DNA of 51,882 bases, from the NCBI GenBank assembly GCA_021736785.1, contig JAIPFF010000040.1:1-51882 (forward strand), written 5' to 3'. Under the pieces are notes generated by a model. The model had not been told where the DNA came from. It did not search any database and was given only the letters and a program-made list of their open reading frames with translations. Positions 10,145 through 18,623 of the stretch are shown here, piece after piece. Position 1 is the first letter of the stretch. Each line of letters starts with the position of its first letter. This DNA comes from Thiohalocapsa sp. GTDB taxonomy: Bacteria > Pseudomonadota > Gammaproteobacteria > Chromatiales > Chromatiaceae. Position numbers and translations under genes: made by a program.

Positions 10145-11830
10145 GTGCACAACCCAGCGCCCACCTTCGGCTCCATCTCCGAGACCGATCGCCGAGCCCG
10201 GCGTAGCGCTTGGCCGTGGCTGGTTGTCGCCATCGCATTGCTGCTGGCGCTGCCCGTGGTGGTGGTGGTCGGCTTCGTGTTTGTTCCGGCGGGGGACGTC
10301 TGGCGCCATCTCGCGCAGACCGTACTTCCGGACTACATCGGCAACTCGCTGCTGTTGATGCTCGGCGTCTCCGCCGGCACCCTGATCGGCGGCGTCGGCA
10401 CGGCTTGGCTGACGAGCATGTGCCGTTTTCCCGGCCGCGGCCTGTTCGAGTGGGCACTGCTGATGCCGATGGCGATGCCTGCCTACATTATCGCCTACAC
10501 CTACACGGGCATGCTCGATTTCGCCGGCCCGGTGCAGACGACACTGCGCGAATGGACAGGCTGGGGCTACGGTGACTATTGGTTCCCGCAGATCCGCTCC
10601 CTGCCCGGCGCCGCGGTGATGTTGTCGCTGGTGCTCTACCCCTACGTCTACCTGCTCACGCGCGCGGCCTTTCTCAGCCAGTCGCTGTGCGTGCTCGATG
10701 TCAGCCGGACACTCGGAAACGGTCCCTGGCGAACCTTCTTCAGCGTTGCATTGCCGCTGGCACGCCCGGCGATTGTCGCGGGTTTATCGCTGGCACTGAT
10801 GGAAACGTTGGCAGACTACGGCACGGTGCAGTATTTCGGCGTATCGACCTTCACGACCGGCATTTTCCGCACCTGGTTCGGTCTCGGTAATCCCGCGGCG
10901 GCGGCCCAACTCGCGGCGATGCTGCTCGGCTTCGTTTTCGCGCTGATCCTCCTCGAGCGCTGGTCGCGCCGCAACGCACGTTACCACCACACATCCCAGC
11001 GCGAGCAGAGCATCCGCCGGCTGCATCTGCGCGGCTGGCGCGCCGCCGGCGCCTTCGTTTTCTGCCTGCTTCCGCTGGCCCTCGGGTTTCTGCTGCCGGC
11101 GAGTCAATTGACCTATTGGGCCGTCACGGTGGCCGACGGCGGCGACGGCGCCGAGTTCGCGCTGCTGGCGGCCAACAGCCTCGGTCTTGCCGCCGGCGCC
11201 GCCCTGTTGGCGCTTTTGCTGGCGCTCGTGCTGGCCTACGGACGCCGGCTGTTTCCGACACCCGCTGTCGGCTCCGCGGTTCGCGTTGCCGGGCTCGGCT
11301 ATGCGGTGCCGGGCACCGTCATCGCAGTCGGAGTCATGATCCCGTTCGCTTGGGTCGACAACAGCATCGACGCCTGGATGCGAGCGACCTTCGGCATCTC
11401 CACCGGACTGTTGCTCAGCGGCACGCTGGCGGCGCTGGTGTTCGCCTATTTGGTGCGATTTCTTGCCGTATCGCTGCAGACCGTCGAATCCGGTCTCGGT
11501 AAGATACGACCCTCCATGGACGAGGCCGGGCGCTCCATGGGCTACACGCCCGGCCAAGTGCTGCGCCGTATTCATGTCCCGATGCTGCGCGGCAGTCTGC
11601 TCACCGCGCTGCTGTTGGTGTTCGTCGATGTGCTGAAGGAACTGCCGGCGACCCTGATCCTGCGGCCTTTTAATTTCAACACGCTGGCCGTGCGCGCCTA
11701 CGAGTTGGCGTCGGACGAGCGCCTGGCCGACTCCGGCCCGGCGGCATTGACCATCGTCGTCGCCGGCTTGCTGCCCGTCATCCTGTTGAGCCGATCCATT
11801 ACCCGCTCCCGCAATGCCCAGTCAGCTTGA
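10145..11830 (+). CDS. fbpB: FbpB, ferric-iron ABC transporter permease
   Basis: The product is a fused two-half permease of about 561 residues with roughly 12 membrane segments, as in FbpB/SfuB. Each half has the cytoplasmic coupling motif that contacts the ATPase: DVSRTLGNGPWRTFF in the first half and DEAGRSMGYTPGQVL in the second. Both are followed by conserved Pro-containing helices. I chose GTG 10145, with GGAA upstream, because the GTG at 10100 adds a Pro/Arg-rich stretch without a ribosome site; either is possible. It overlaps fbpC by 17 bases, so the two are co-translated. It carries Fe3+ delivered by FbpA across the inner membrane. Confidence 0.92.
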   Translation: MHNPAPTFGSISETDRRARRSAWPWLVVAIALLLALPVVVVVGFVFVPAGDVWRHLAQTVLPDYIGNSLLLMLGVSAGTLIGGVGTAWLTSMCRFPGRGLFEWALLMPMAMPAYIIAYTYTGMLDFAGPVQTTLREWTGWGYGDYWFPQIRSLPGAAVMLSLVLYPYVYLLTRAAFLSQSLCVLDVSRTLGNGPWRTFFSVALPLARPAIVAGLSLALMETLADYGTVQYFGVSTFTTGIFRTWFGLGNPAAAAQLAAMLLGFVFALILLERWSRRNARYHHTSQREQSIRRLHLRGWRAAGAFVFCLLPLALGFLLPASQLTYWAVTVADGGDGAEFALLAANSLGLAAGAALLALLLALVLAYGRRLFPTPAVGSAVRVAGLGYAVPGTVIAVGVMIPFAWVDNSIDAWMRATFGISTGLLLSGTLAALVFAYLVRFLAVSLQTVESGLGKIRPSMDEAGRSMGYTPGQVLRRIHVPMLRGSLLTALLLVFVDVLKELPATLILRPFNFNTLAVRAYELASDERLADSGPAALTIVVAGLLPVILLSRSITRSRNAQSA

Positions 11831-12977
11831 GGTTCGCGATGTCAGCATCGCCTACGGCGACGTGACCGTCGTGCGCGATGTCTCTTTTCTGCTCGAGGCC
11901 GGCACCATAGGCTGTCTGCTCGGACCGAGCGGCTGCGGCAAGACCACGCTGCTGCGCGCGGTCGCGGGCTTCGAGCCCGTCGGCAAGGGCGAGATCCTGC
12001 TGCACGGCCAATCGGTGTCGGCGCCGGGGCGCACGGTGCCGCCGGAGCGCCGGCGCATCGGGATGGTGTTCCAGGACTTTGCGCTGTTTCCGCACTTGTC
12101 GGTGAGCAAGAATATCGGCTTCGGCCTGCGCGCCCTATCGGCCAAGGCGCGCCGGCAGCGTGTCGACGAGCTACTGGACCTGGTCGGCCTGAGACAAGCG
12201 GCCGCGCTGTTTCCGCACCAACTCTCGGGCGGCATGCAGCAGCGCGTGGCGCTGGCCCGGGCGATGGCACCCCGCCCGGAGATCCTGCTGCTCGACGAGC
12301 CCTTCTCCAGCATGGACGCGGAGCTGCGCGAGCAGCTCGCGCGCGAGGTCCGCGATGTGCTCAAGCGCGAAGGCGTGACGGCCATCCTCGTGACGCACGA
12401 CCAGCTCGAGGCCTTCGCCATGGCGGACATCATCGGCGTGCTCGGCCATGGGCAAATCCATCAATGGGGCACGGGATTCGGCCTATATCACGAACCGAGC
12501 GATCGCTTCGTCGCCGACTTCATCGGACAGGGCGTGCTGCTGCCGGCCACCGTCTCCGACGAGATCCGGGTCAAGACCGAGCTCGGGCGCATCGCCGGCG
12601 AGCGTCCCCATGGGCTCGCCCCCGGCAGCCAGGCCGAAGTGCTGATTCGCCCGGACGATATGCTCTACGACGAGTCGAGCCCGCGCCGGGCGATTGTCGT
12701 TCAGCGCGCCTTTCGCGGTGCTGAATTTCTTTACACCCTGCGGCTCGCGAGCGGCACCGAGGTCCTTTGCTTGGTGCCCAGCCATCATCGCCACGCCATC
12801 GGCGAGGAGATCGGCATTCGGCTTCAGGCCGATCATCTGGTGGTGTTTCCCCGCGAGCGTACACCGGACGAGCTGCCGCAGCCGGCGCCGGACAGCTCCG
12901 GCGCAGGCGCGCCGTCCGCCGATCCGGCGCTCGCGGAGCTCTACGATGCCGCCCCGTCTTCCGGCAGACCGGGTTGA
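11814..12977 (+). CDS. fbpC: FbpC, ATPase of the ferric-iron transporter
   Basis: This 387-residue ABC ATPase has Walker A GPSGCGKTT (37-45), Q-loop VFQDFALFPH (85-94), signature LSGGMQQ (137-143), Walker B ILLLDEP (157-163) and the switch His in VTHDQLEA. Residues from about 240 form a TOBE-type regulatory domain typical of FbpC/PotA-class subunits. The last 40 residues are a Pro/Ala/Ser-rich tail. The ATG lies inside the end of fbpB (17-base overlap). It powers FbpB for ferric iron uptake. A RuBisCO-like gene follows after 62 bases on the same strand. Confidence 0.94.
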   Translation: MPSQLEVRDVSIAYGDVTVVRDVSFLLEAGTIGCLLGPSGCGKTTLLRAVAGFEPVGKGEILLHGQSVSAPGRTVPPERRRIGMVFQDFALFPHLSVSKNIGFGLRALSAKARRQRVDELLDLVGLRQAAALFPHQLSGGMQQRVALARAMAPRPEILLLDEPFSSMDAELREQLAREVRDVLKREGVTAILVTHDQLEAFAMADIIGVLGHGQIHQWGTGFGLYHEPSDRFVADFIGQGVLLPATVSDEIRVKTELGRIAGERPHGLAPGSQAEVLIRPDDMLYDESSPRRAIVVQRAFRGAEFLYTLRLASGTEVLCLVPSHHRHAIGEEIGIRLQADHLVVFPRERTPDELPQPAPDSSGAGAPSADPALAELYDAAPSSGRPG

Positions 12978-13039
12978 CGCGCCATGTGCCATTGTTGCAG
13001 CGACGACGCCGATTCCGCCCTCCTCTCGACAGTGTCACC

Positions 13040-14239
13040 ATGAATAAACTTCAGCTGAGCGGCGAGCGATTCGAGGCCCGCTACCGCATCGCCGCGGCGC
13101 ATATCGAGGAGGCAGCGGAACGGGCCGAGGCCATCTGCTTGGAGCAGACGGTGGAGTTTCCGCGGGCGCTGATCGGCAGTCCGGCCATCCTCGAGGGCAT
13201 CGTCGGGCGGGTGGTGTCCCTTTCGGCCGGCACCGAGGGCTGCTATGACGCCGTCATCGCTTACCCATGGGAGGCCGCCGGCGGCGAGCTGACCCAATTG
13301 CTGAATGTGCTGTTCGGTAATGTCAGCATCCAGACCGGCGTGCGCCTTTCGGACTTCACGCTGTCGCCGACACTGGCGGCACGGTATCGCGGACCGCGTT
13401 TGGGCATCGACGGGCTGCGGGCGCTGACCGGCGTCGACGACCGTCCACTGCTCTGCACGGCGCTCAAGCCCATGGGGCTGACGTCCCGGGAACTGGCGGA
13501 TCTCGCTTATCGGCTGGCGCTCGGCGGCATCGACCTGATCAAGGATGACCACGGCCTGAGCGATCAGCCTTTCTGCCCCTTCGAAGAACGCGTGGGCCTC
13601 TGCGCGCAGGCCGTCGAGCGCGCCAATCGCGAAACCGGCGGCCGAGCGCTGTACCTGCCCAATGTCACCGCCCCGCACCGGGCGGTCGAAGCACGCGCCC
13701 GGCTGGCCCGGGACGCGGGTGCCGGCGGCCTGCTGTTCTGCCCCGGTCTCGCCGGACTCGACACCATGCGCACGTTGGCGGATGACGACAGCATCGCTCT
13801 GCCGATCCTCGCCCATCCCGCCTTCCAAGGCAGTTTCGCGGTATCGCCGCACGCCGGCCTGTCCCAGCGGGTTCTATACGGTCGTTTGAACCGCATTGCC
13901 GGCGCCGACGCGACGATCTTTCCGAGCTACGGCGGCCGTTTTGCCTACTCGCCGGCCGACTGTCGCGAAATCGTCATCGGCGCCACCGACTCCATGGGCG
14001 CAGTTGCGCCGATCTTTCCGGTGCCGGCGGGGGGTATGCGGCTGTCGCGCATCGCCGAGCTGATCGCCTTCTACGGTCGGGACTGCATCGTGCTGATCGG
14101 CGGCGACCTGCATAGCGGGCACGACGACCTGCAGACCAACTGCGCCCGGTTCCGTCGGCTTGCCACCGACGCCGCCGCGGCGCTGCCGACGTCGGACAAA
14201 AGCGCACTCGCAGAAACCGCGCGGACTCATCAGACTTGA
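13040..14239 (+). CDS. Form IV RuBisCO-like protein (RLP)
   Basis: The 399-residue product aligns by motif to the RuBisCO large-chain fold. The N-terminal domain carries LEQTVEFPR and LLNVLFGNVS; the barrel starts near residue 120 (GPRLGIDGLR). TALKPMG gives Lys143, but the second Lys of the TxKPK motif is Met. GGIDLIKDDH keeps the carbamylation-type Lys168 and Asp170 but has His171 where true RuBisCO has Glu. The loop-6 Lys is absent (SYGGRFAYSP). PVPAGGM and LIGGDLHSG keep the phosphate-binding Gly pairs. It should enolise a sugar phosphate but not fix CO2. RLPs act in methionine salvage or apionate metabolism; this one's substrate is unknown. It lies 62 bases after fbpC. Confidence 0.93.
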   Translation: MNKLQLSGERFEARYRIAAAHIEEAAERAEAICLEQTVEFPRALIGSPAILEGIVGRVVSLSAGTEGCYDAVIAYPWEAAGGELTQLLNVLFGNVSIQTGVRLSDFTLSPTLAARYRGPRLGIDGLRALTGVDDRPLLCTALKPMGLTSRELADLAYRLALGGIDLIKDDHGLSDQPFCPFEERVGLCAQAVERANRETGGRALYLPNVTAPHRAVEARARLARDAGAGGLLFCPGLAGLDTMRTLADDDSIALPILAHPAFQGSFAVSPHAGLSQRVLYGRLNRIAGADATIFPSYGGRFAYSPADCREIVIGATDSMGAVAPIFPVPAGGMRLSRIAELIAFYGRDCIVLIGGDLHSGHDDLQTNCARFRRLATDAAAALPTSDKSALAETARTHQT

Positions 14240-14306
14240 GCCCGCGCCCGGCACGGCTTATCGTTGCGGGCAAGCGCGTCCGAACAACGATCGATAGGAG
14301 CTTGCC

Positions 14307-15596
14307 ATGGCTGCCGCTTACGAGGTGCTCTGCATTGGGGCCGGTCCTGCCGGCCTCGGCGTCGGAGACCGTCTGCGGCCCGCGGACGATCTCGATCTCA
14401 ATATCACGTCCGCACTGGACGCCCAGAGCGCCGGCCAACTGCTGAGCGACTCGGATCGCTGGGACTTGATTCTGTGTCAGGCATCGGCGTTCTACGAGCT
14501 CGGCATCGATAAGGCCTTGGAGCAGCACGGCGCTGCCTTGAACGCGTCCCTGCTCCTGATCCGCGCGCCATCCAGTCAGCTATCGCCGGCCGAAGGCGCG
14601 GCACGCGGCGCTGCGGACGTTGTCACCCACGGCGACTGCGAGCACCTGCACGTGGTGATCGGCCGCGAGCTGGCTACCTGCCACGCCAGAAGGGCCGCCG
14701 CGGCGAGCCTGGGCCGCGCGCTGCCGAAGACGCTGGCCTTCGGCCTCGGCAGCGCGGAGGCCGAACGCCGGGAAGCCCAAGCCGCCTCCAGCGCCGAGCA
14801 GGACAGCGAGTCGGCCGAGAGGGAAGCGTCGGCGATGGAAGATCAGCGCATCAAGACGCTGATCGAGGGCGGCGGTCTGACGCTCGAGTACCAGCCGATC
14901 GTGCCGCTGCGGCACAACGGCTCGAAAGCGGCGAAATTCGAGACGCTGCTGCGGCTGCGCGATACAAACGGCGAGCTGCTGCAGCCCAGGCAGTTTTTCC
15001 CGGTCGCCAGCCGTAATCAGTGGCTCGGGCGCCTCGATGTCTGGGTGTTTCGTCGGGCGCTGTCGGTACTCACGCGCATCCAGGCGGAGAATTCGCAGGC
15101 CACCGCGCTGTTCGTCAATCTCTCCGACGAAGCACTGTCAGGGAAAAAATCCGCCGATACTATTGTCGAGACAATCACGAGCGCAAAGATCGCCGACGGA
15201 ACCCTGACGGTCGAAGTCAGCCGCAAGATCCTCCAAGAGGGCGGCGAGCGATTGCAGCAGTTGCGCGATGCCCTGCAGGCCCACGGCCACGGACTGCTGA
15301 TGGAGCGCTACGGTCTCAACGACGCCGAGCTGCTGCGAGCCAACTTGCAGTGGGTGACTCACGTCAAGCTCGATTACGCGATTATCCAAGCGATCGCCGG
15401 CGGCCCGAGCGAGCAGAAGGCGGCGAAGGAGGCAGTCGCCTTGGCCCGCGACGCCGATATCAAAACCATCGCACTTGCGGTGGAGAACGCCGAGTTGTTG
15501 CCCAACCTCTACGCGCTCGGTATCGACTATGTGCAGGGCAATTTCGTCAGCCTTCCCCACGAAGAACTTGTCTATCCGGACGTATTCCACAACTGA
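14307..15596 (+). CDS. Degenerate EAL-domain protein with N-terminal receiver-like domain
   Basis: AGGAG lies 7 bases before the ATG. The 429-residue product has a receiver-like N-terminus (about 5-125), an Ala/Glu-rich linker (140-180) and an EAL domain (180-425). Catalytic motifs are eroded: EAL is ETL (212-214), DDFG is ERYG (about 333-336) and AEGVE is ALAVE (389-393). By contrast VKLD (353-356) and QGN (410-412) are kept. Loss of metal ligands suggests it does not hydrolyse cyclic di-GMP but binds it or a protein partner, like FimX- or YdiV-type proteins. The N-terminus also reads LCIGAGPAGLGVG, which mimics a dinucleotide-binding loop. It follows the RuBisCO-like gene by 67 bases. Confidence 0.85.
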   Translation: MAAAYEVLCIGAGPAGLGVGDRLRPADDLDLNITSALDAQSAGQLLSDSDRWDLILCQASAFYELGIDKALEQHGAALNASLLLIRAPSSQLSPAEGAARGAADVVTHGDCEHLHVVIGRELATCHARRAAAASLGRALPKTLAFGLGSAEAERREAQAASSAEQDSESAEREASAMEDQRIKTLIEGGGLTLEYQPIVPLRHNGSKAAKFETLLRLRDTNGELLQPRQFFPVASRNQWLGRLDVWVFRRALSVLTRIQAENSQATALFVNLSDEALSGKKSADTIVETITSAKIADGTLTVEVSRKILQEGGERLQQLRDALQAHGHGLLMERYGLNDAELLRANLQWVTHVKLDYAIIQAIAGGPSEQKAAKEAVALARDADIKTIALAVENAELLPNLYALGIDYVQGNFVSLPHEELVYPDVFHN

Positions 15597-15642
15597 CCGG
15601 CGCCATCCCTGCGTGCGTCGGCATCCAGTACGGCGCATCTGT

Positions 15643-16974
15643 TTACCCGCGCAGCAAGTCGAAGCGCATCCATGGGTGCCCGAGCCAGCGCAGTCCCTTG
15701 CAGGCGTCTTCGCAGGCGCCGACGCCGCCGACCGCGCAAAGCGCCCCGTCGCGCAGCACTAGCGGCACATAGGGACGTAGCCACGGCGGAACCCCTGCCT
15801 CTTGATACAGATGCTTCAACGGCCGGCTGCCGGCGGCGGCGCGGCAGCGCAGCCCCGCGGCACCAAACCGGACCGCGAGCGCGGTATCCGGCGGGCCCTC
15901 AGCCACGACGCCGGGGATCAGACGCCCGAGCGAGCCCGGCAGCGCCAGCGGCCTACGTCCGTCCCAGCCGATGACCATGGCGGGCGACGGCGCCTGCGGC
16001 AGTGCCGGCAGCGCGTAGAGATCGTCCCGGTAGCGGCGCACTTCGCAGCCGCCCCAGGCCACCATCGGCCGGCGGTCCGGCGCGGCGCTCAGGCAATCCG
16101 TGGCGATGTGCGCGAGCCGCTCGCTGCTCGGCGCGCGAAAACCCTGCACGGCAAGCCAACGGCGCAGCAACCGTCGCCGCGCCGCGGCGGTGCATCGACG
16201 CAGGGCGGCGCCCGACAGCGTACCCGGACGCGAGCCGCGCGCGGCGGCGAGCTGCGCGTCACCCTCCTCGTCGAGCAGCCGAGCCGCATCGGCGCAGTGG
16301 GAAGCCGCGCGCGCCAGTGTCTTGTCGGCGCCGGGCCAATGGGTGCGCAGCAGCGGCAGGACCTCACGGCGCAAGAAATTTCGATCGAAACGTGTATCGG
16401 TGTTGCTGGGATCCTCGATCCAGGCGAGGCCCATGCGTTGGGCGTAGGCCGCAAGATCGGCCCGGGAATGGGCAAGCAAGGGTCGGATCAGCTCGCCCTT
16501 GCCGAGCGGTGCGCGCGCTGCCGTTCCGGCCAATCCGTGCACACCCGAGCCTCGCAGCAACGCCAGCAGGACCGTCTCGGCCTGGTCGTCGCGGTGATGC
16601 GCCGTTGCCAGTGCATCGCCGCCGGACAGCAAAGAAGAGAGCGCGCGGTATCGTGCCGCCCGGGCCACCGCTTCGAGGCTTTCTCCGGCAAGCGGCTGCA
16701 GGCGCAAGGACAGCTCGTCGAGCGGAACCTGCAGTCCGGCGCAAACCGCTCGGCAGTGTGCGCCCCAGCGCGCCGAATCCGCATGCAGACCATGATCGAC
16801 ATGAACAGCGCGCAGCTCGCGGTCGAGCCGCGGGCGCAGCGCCGCCGCCGCATGCAGCAGCACGTGGGAGTCGAGCCCGCCGCTGTAGGCAATCCAGAGC
16901 CGGCGACCGGCGCCGAGCGTTGCGAGCGCGTCGTAAAGGTGCTGCGGAGAAAAGGCGTCAGAGTTGCTGGACAT
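15643..16974 (-). CDS. tilS: TilS, tRNA(Ile)-lysidine synthase
   Basis: The enzyme attaches lysine to the wobble C34 of tRNA-Ile(CAU), letting it read AUA codons. The 443-residue product from ATG 16974 has the PP-loop SGGLDS (31-36), AVHVDHGLH, ATAHHRDDQAET and IEDPSNTDTRFDRNFLR. These are the hallmarks of the N-terminal ATPase domain. The C-terminal TilS domains follow, including LKHLYQEAGVPPWLR near the end. It is convergent with the EAL gene, with only 46 bases between stops. accA lies upstream on the same strand after about 195 bases; in many gammaproteobacteria tilS follows accA, which supports the call. Confidence 0.96.
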   Translation of the reverse strand: MSSNSDAFSPQHLYDALATLGAGRRLWIAYSGGLDSHVLLHAAAALRPRLDRELRAVHVDHGLHADSARWGAHCRAVCAGLQVPLDELSLRLQPLAGESLEAVARAARYRALSSLLSGGDALATAHHRDDQAETVLLALLRGSGVHGLAGTAARAPLGKGELIRPLLAHSRADLAAYAQRMGLAWIEDPSNTDTRFDRNFLRREVLPLLRTHWPGADKTLARAASHCADAARLLDEEGDAQLAAARGSRPGTLSGAALRRCTAAARRRLLRRWLAVQGFRAPSSERLAHIATDCLSAAPDRRPMVAWGGCEVRRYRDDLYALPALPQAPSPAMVIGWDGRRPLALPGSLGRLIPGVVAEGPPDTALAVRFGAAGLRCRAAAGSRPLKHLYQEAGVPPWLRPYVPLVLRDGALCAVGGVGACEDACKGLRWLGHPWMRFDLLRG

Positions 16975-17169
16975 GATCGGCGCCGGATCGGAAACGCCCG
17001 GCCGGGGTCTGCGGCAGCCCCCGCGCGGCGCCCGACGACCTTGCCTCGAGGGCATGGAGCCCGAACCGCAGCCGGAACCGCGATGCCCAGCCGCGCAATT
17101 CGGCCGCGCAATTCGGCCGGACGCAGCGCGGAACGAGGCCGCAGGGGCTCGGATCGGCCGCGCGCGGCC

Positions 17170-18126
17170 CTATTCTTTGAAGCGTCCGACAGCGCGCAGG
17201 CGCTGGTAGCGCCCGGTCAGGCGCTCGTCGATCGGCTTCGCCTCGAGCCTATCGAGCTCGTCGATCAGCGCGAGCTTCAGCGATGCCGCCATCGAATCGA
17301 CATCGCGATGCGCGCCGCCGAGCGGCTCCGGCACCACCTCGTCCACCAGTCCCAAGTCATACAGGCGGTCGGATGTGATGGCCATCGCATCGGCTGCGAG
17401 CTGCGCCTTTTCCGCACTCTTCCAGAGAATCGACGCGCAACCCTCCGGTGAAATGACCGAATAGGTACTGTACTGCAGCATCAGCAAGCGATCGCCGATG
17501 CCGATGGCCAGGGCCCCGCCGGAGCCGCCTTCGCCGGTGACAGTGGCGATGATGGGCACCCGCAATCCGGCCATGACCTGCAGATTCTTGGCGATCGCCT
17601 CGCTTTGACCTCGCTCCTCAGCGCCGACGCCGGGATAGGCGCCCGGGGTGTCGATAAAGGTCAGCAGCGGCAGACCGAAGCGCTCGGCCAGTTCCATCAA
17701 CCGCAGCGCCTTGCGGTACCCCTCCGGGCGCGGCATACCGAAGTTGCGCTGTATTTTTTCCTTTGTATCCCGGCCCTTCTGATGGCCGATGATCATCACC
17801 GAGCGACCGTCGAGCCGCGCCACGCCACCCACGATGGCGTGATCATCGGCGTAGGTGCGATCCCCGTGCAGCTCTTGGAAATCGTCGAAGATACGCCGCT
17901 GATAGTCGATGAAGTACGGGCGCAGCGGATGGCGCGAGAGCTGCGAGATCTGCCAGGGTGTCAGGGAGGAAAAGATCTGCTCGATCAACCCCCTGCTCTT
18001 GGTTTCGAGGTGCGCGATCTCCTCGGCGATGTTGAGCTCGTTGTCGTCGCCGACATGGCGCAGCTCTTCGATTTTGGCCTCGAGCTCGGCGACCGGCTGT
18101 TCGAATGGAAGGAAGTTGAGATCCAT
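17170..18126 (-). CDS. accA: AccA, acetyl-CoA carboxylase carboxyltransferase alpha subunit
   Basis: At 318 residues this is a full-length AccA, opening with [19 protein letters not shown] as in other proteobacterial AccA proteins. Recognisable blocks are [52 protein letters not shown] and [12 protein letters not shown], the last two framing the acyl-CoA site. With AccD (46603-47466 here) it transfers carboxyl from biotin to acetyl-CoA, giving malonyl-CoA for fatty-acid synthesis. The two subunits lie far apart, as is usual in proteobacteria. Confidence 0.98.
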   Translation of the reverse strand: MDLNFLPFEQPVAELEAKIEELRHVGDDNELNIAEEIAHLETKSRGLIEQIFSSLTPWQISQLSRHPLRPYFIDYQRRIFDDFQELHGDRTYADDHAIVGGVARLDGRSVMIIGHQKGRDTKEKIQRNFGMPRPEGYRKALRLMELAERFGLPLLTFIDTPGAYPGVGAEERGQSEAIAKNLQVMAGLRVPIIATVTGEGGSGGALAIGIGDRLLMLQYSTYSVISPEGCASILWKSAEKAQLAADAMAITSDRLYDLGLVDEVVPEPLGGAHRDVDSMAASLKLALIDELDRLEAKPIDERLTGRYQRLRAVGRFKE

Positions 18127-18223
18127 AGCGGCGTGATTCTACCCGACCGCAATCCGCGGGGACAGTGCGGTTTCCGCTCGCCAGCGGCAGTGCCGGGCAA
18201 TGGGCAGCGTCCCGCGCGCCGGC

Positions 18224-18424
18224 CTAACCGCGATCACTGCCGCGCTCGTCGCTTTCCGCATCCGCGTCGGCGATGCGCACCCGCGTTACTTCCGGGTCCG
18301 CATCCTTGTCGCGCAGACGCACCGGCGCTTTCGGACCAGGGCCCTCGCCGTCACGAAACAGCCAGACGGCGCCGGCGATCATCGCAACCAAAGCGATGAG
18401 CAAGACGATATTGGTTGCCAACAT
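18224..18424 (-). CDS. Small membrane protein, 66 aa, unknown function
   Basis: The ATG at 18424 has GAGGAGA about 7 bases upstream, a strong start signal. Residues 1-23 form one hydrophobic membrane segment (NIVLLIALVAMIAGAVWLF). The rest is a highly charged Asp/Glu/Arg tail containing VRLRDKDADPEV. No family is recognised. It lies between accA and dinB on the same strand, with about 200 bases to dinB upstream, so it may have its own promoter. Confidence 0.65.
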   Translation of the reverse strand: MLATNIVLLIALVAMIAGAVWLFRDGEGPGPKAPVRLRDKDADPEVTRVRIADADAESDERGSDRG

Positions 18425-18623
18425 GAGCGGTCTCCTCTTAGGTGTCTACGCCAAAACCGCCGTCGCAGGCGGGCGCACACAGTGTAGCCGGAGTTGCGCG
18501 GCGGGGCCGAGCCCGTTCCCGCGTCGCTCGAGACGGCGCCGCCGAAGGGCCGCGGCAAAATGAACGACCGCTCCCGGGGACAAGCGCGTGGGGACAGACA
18601 ACGGAAGACAGGCAACGGGCCGC

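Noticed and set aside
12767-13039. Upstream extension of the RuBisCO-like gene overlapping fbpC
   Set aside because: The added residues are Arg/Ser-rich and not RuBisCO-like; the ATG at 13040 gives the conserved N-terminal domain.
15802-17451. 549-aa plus-strand frame opposite tilS
   Set aside because: Shadow frame across tilS and into accA, low-complexity composition.
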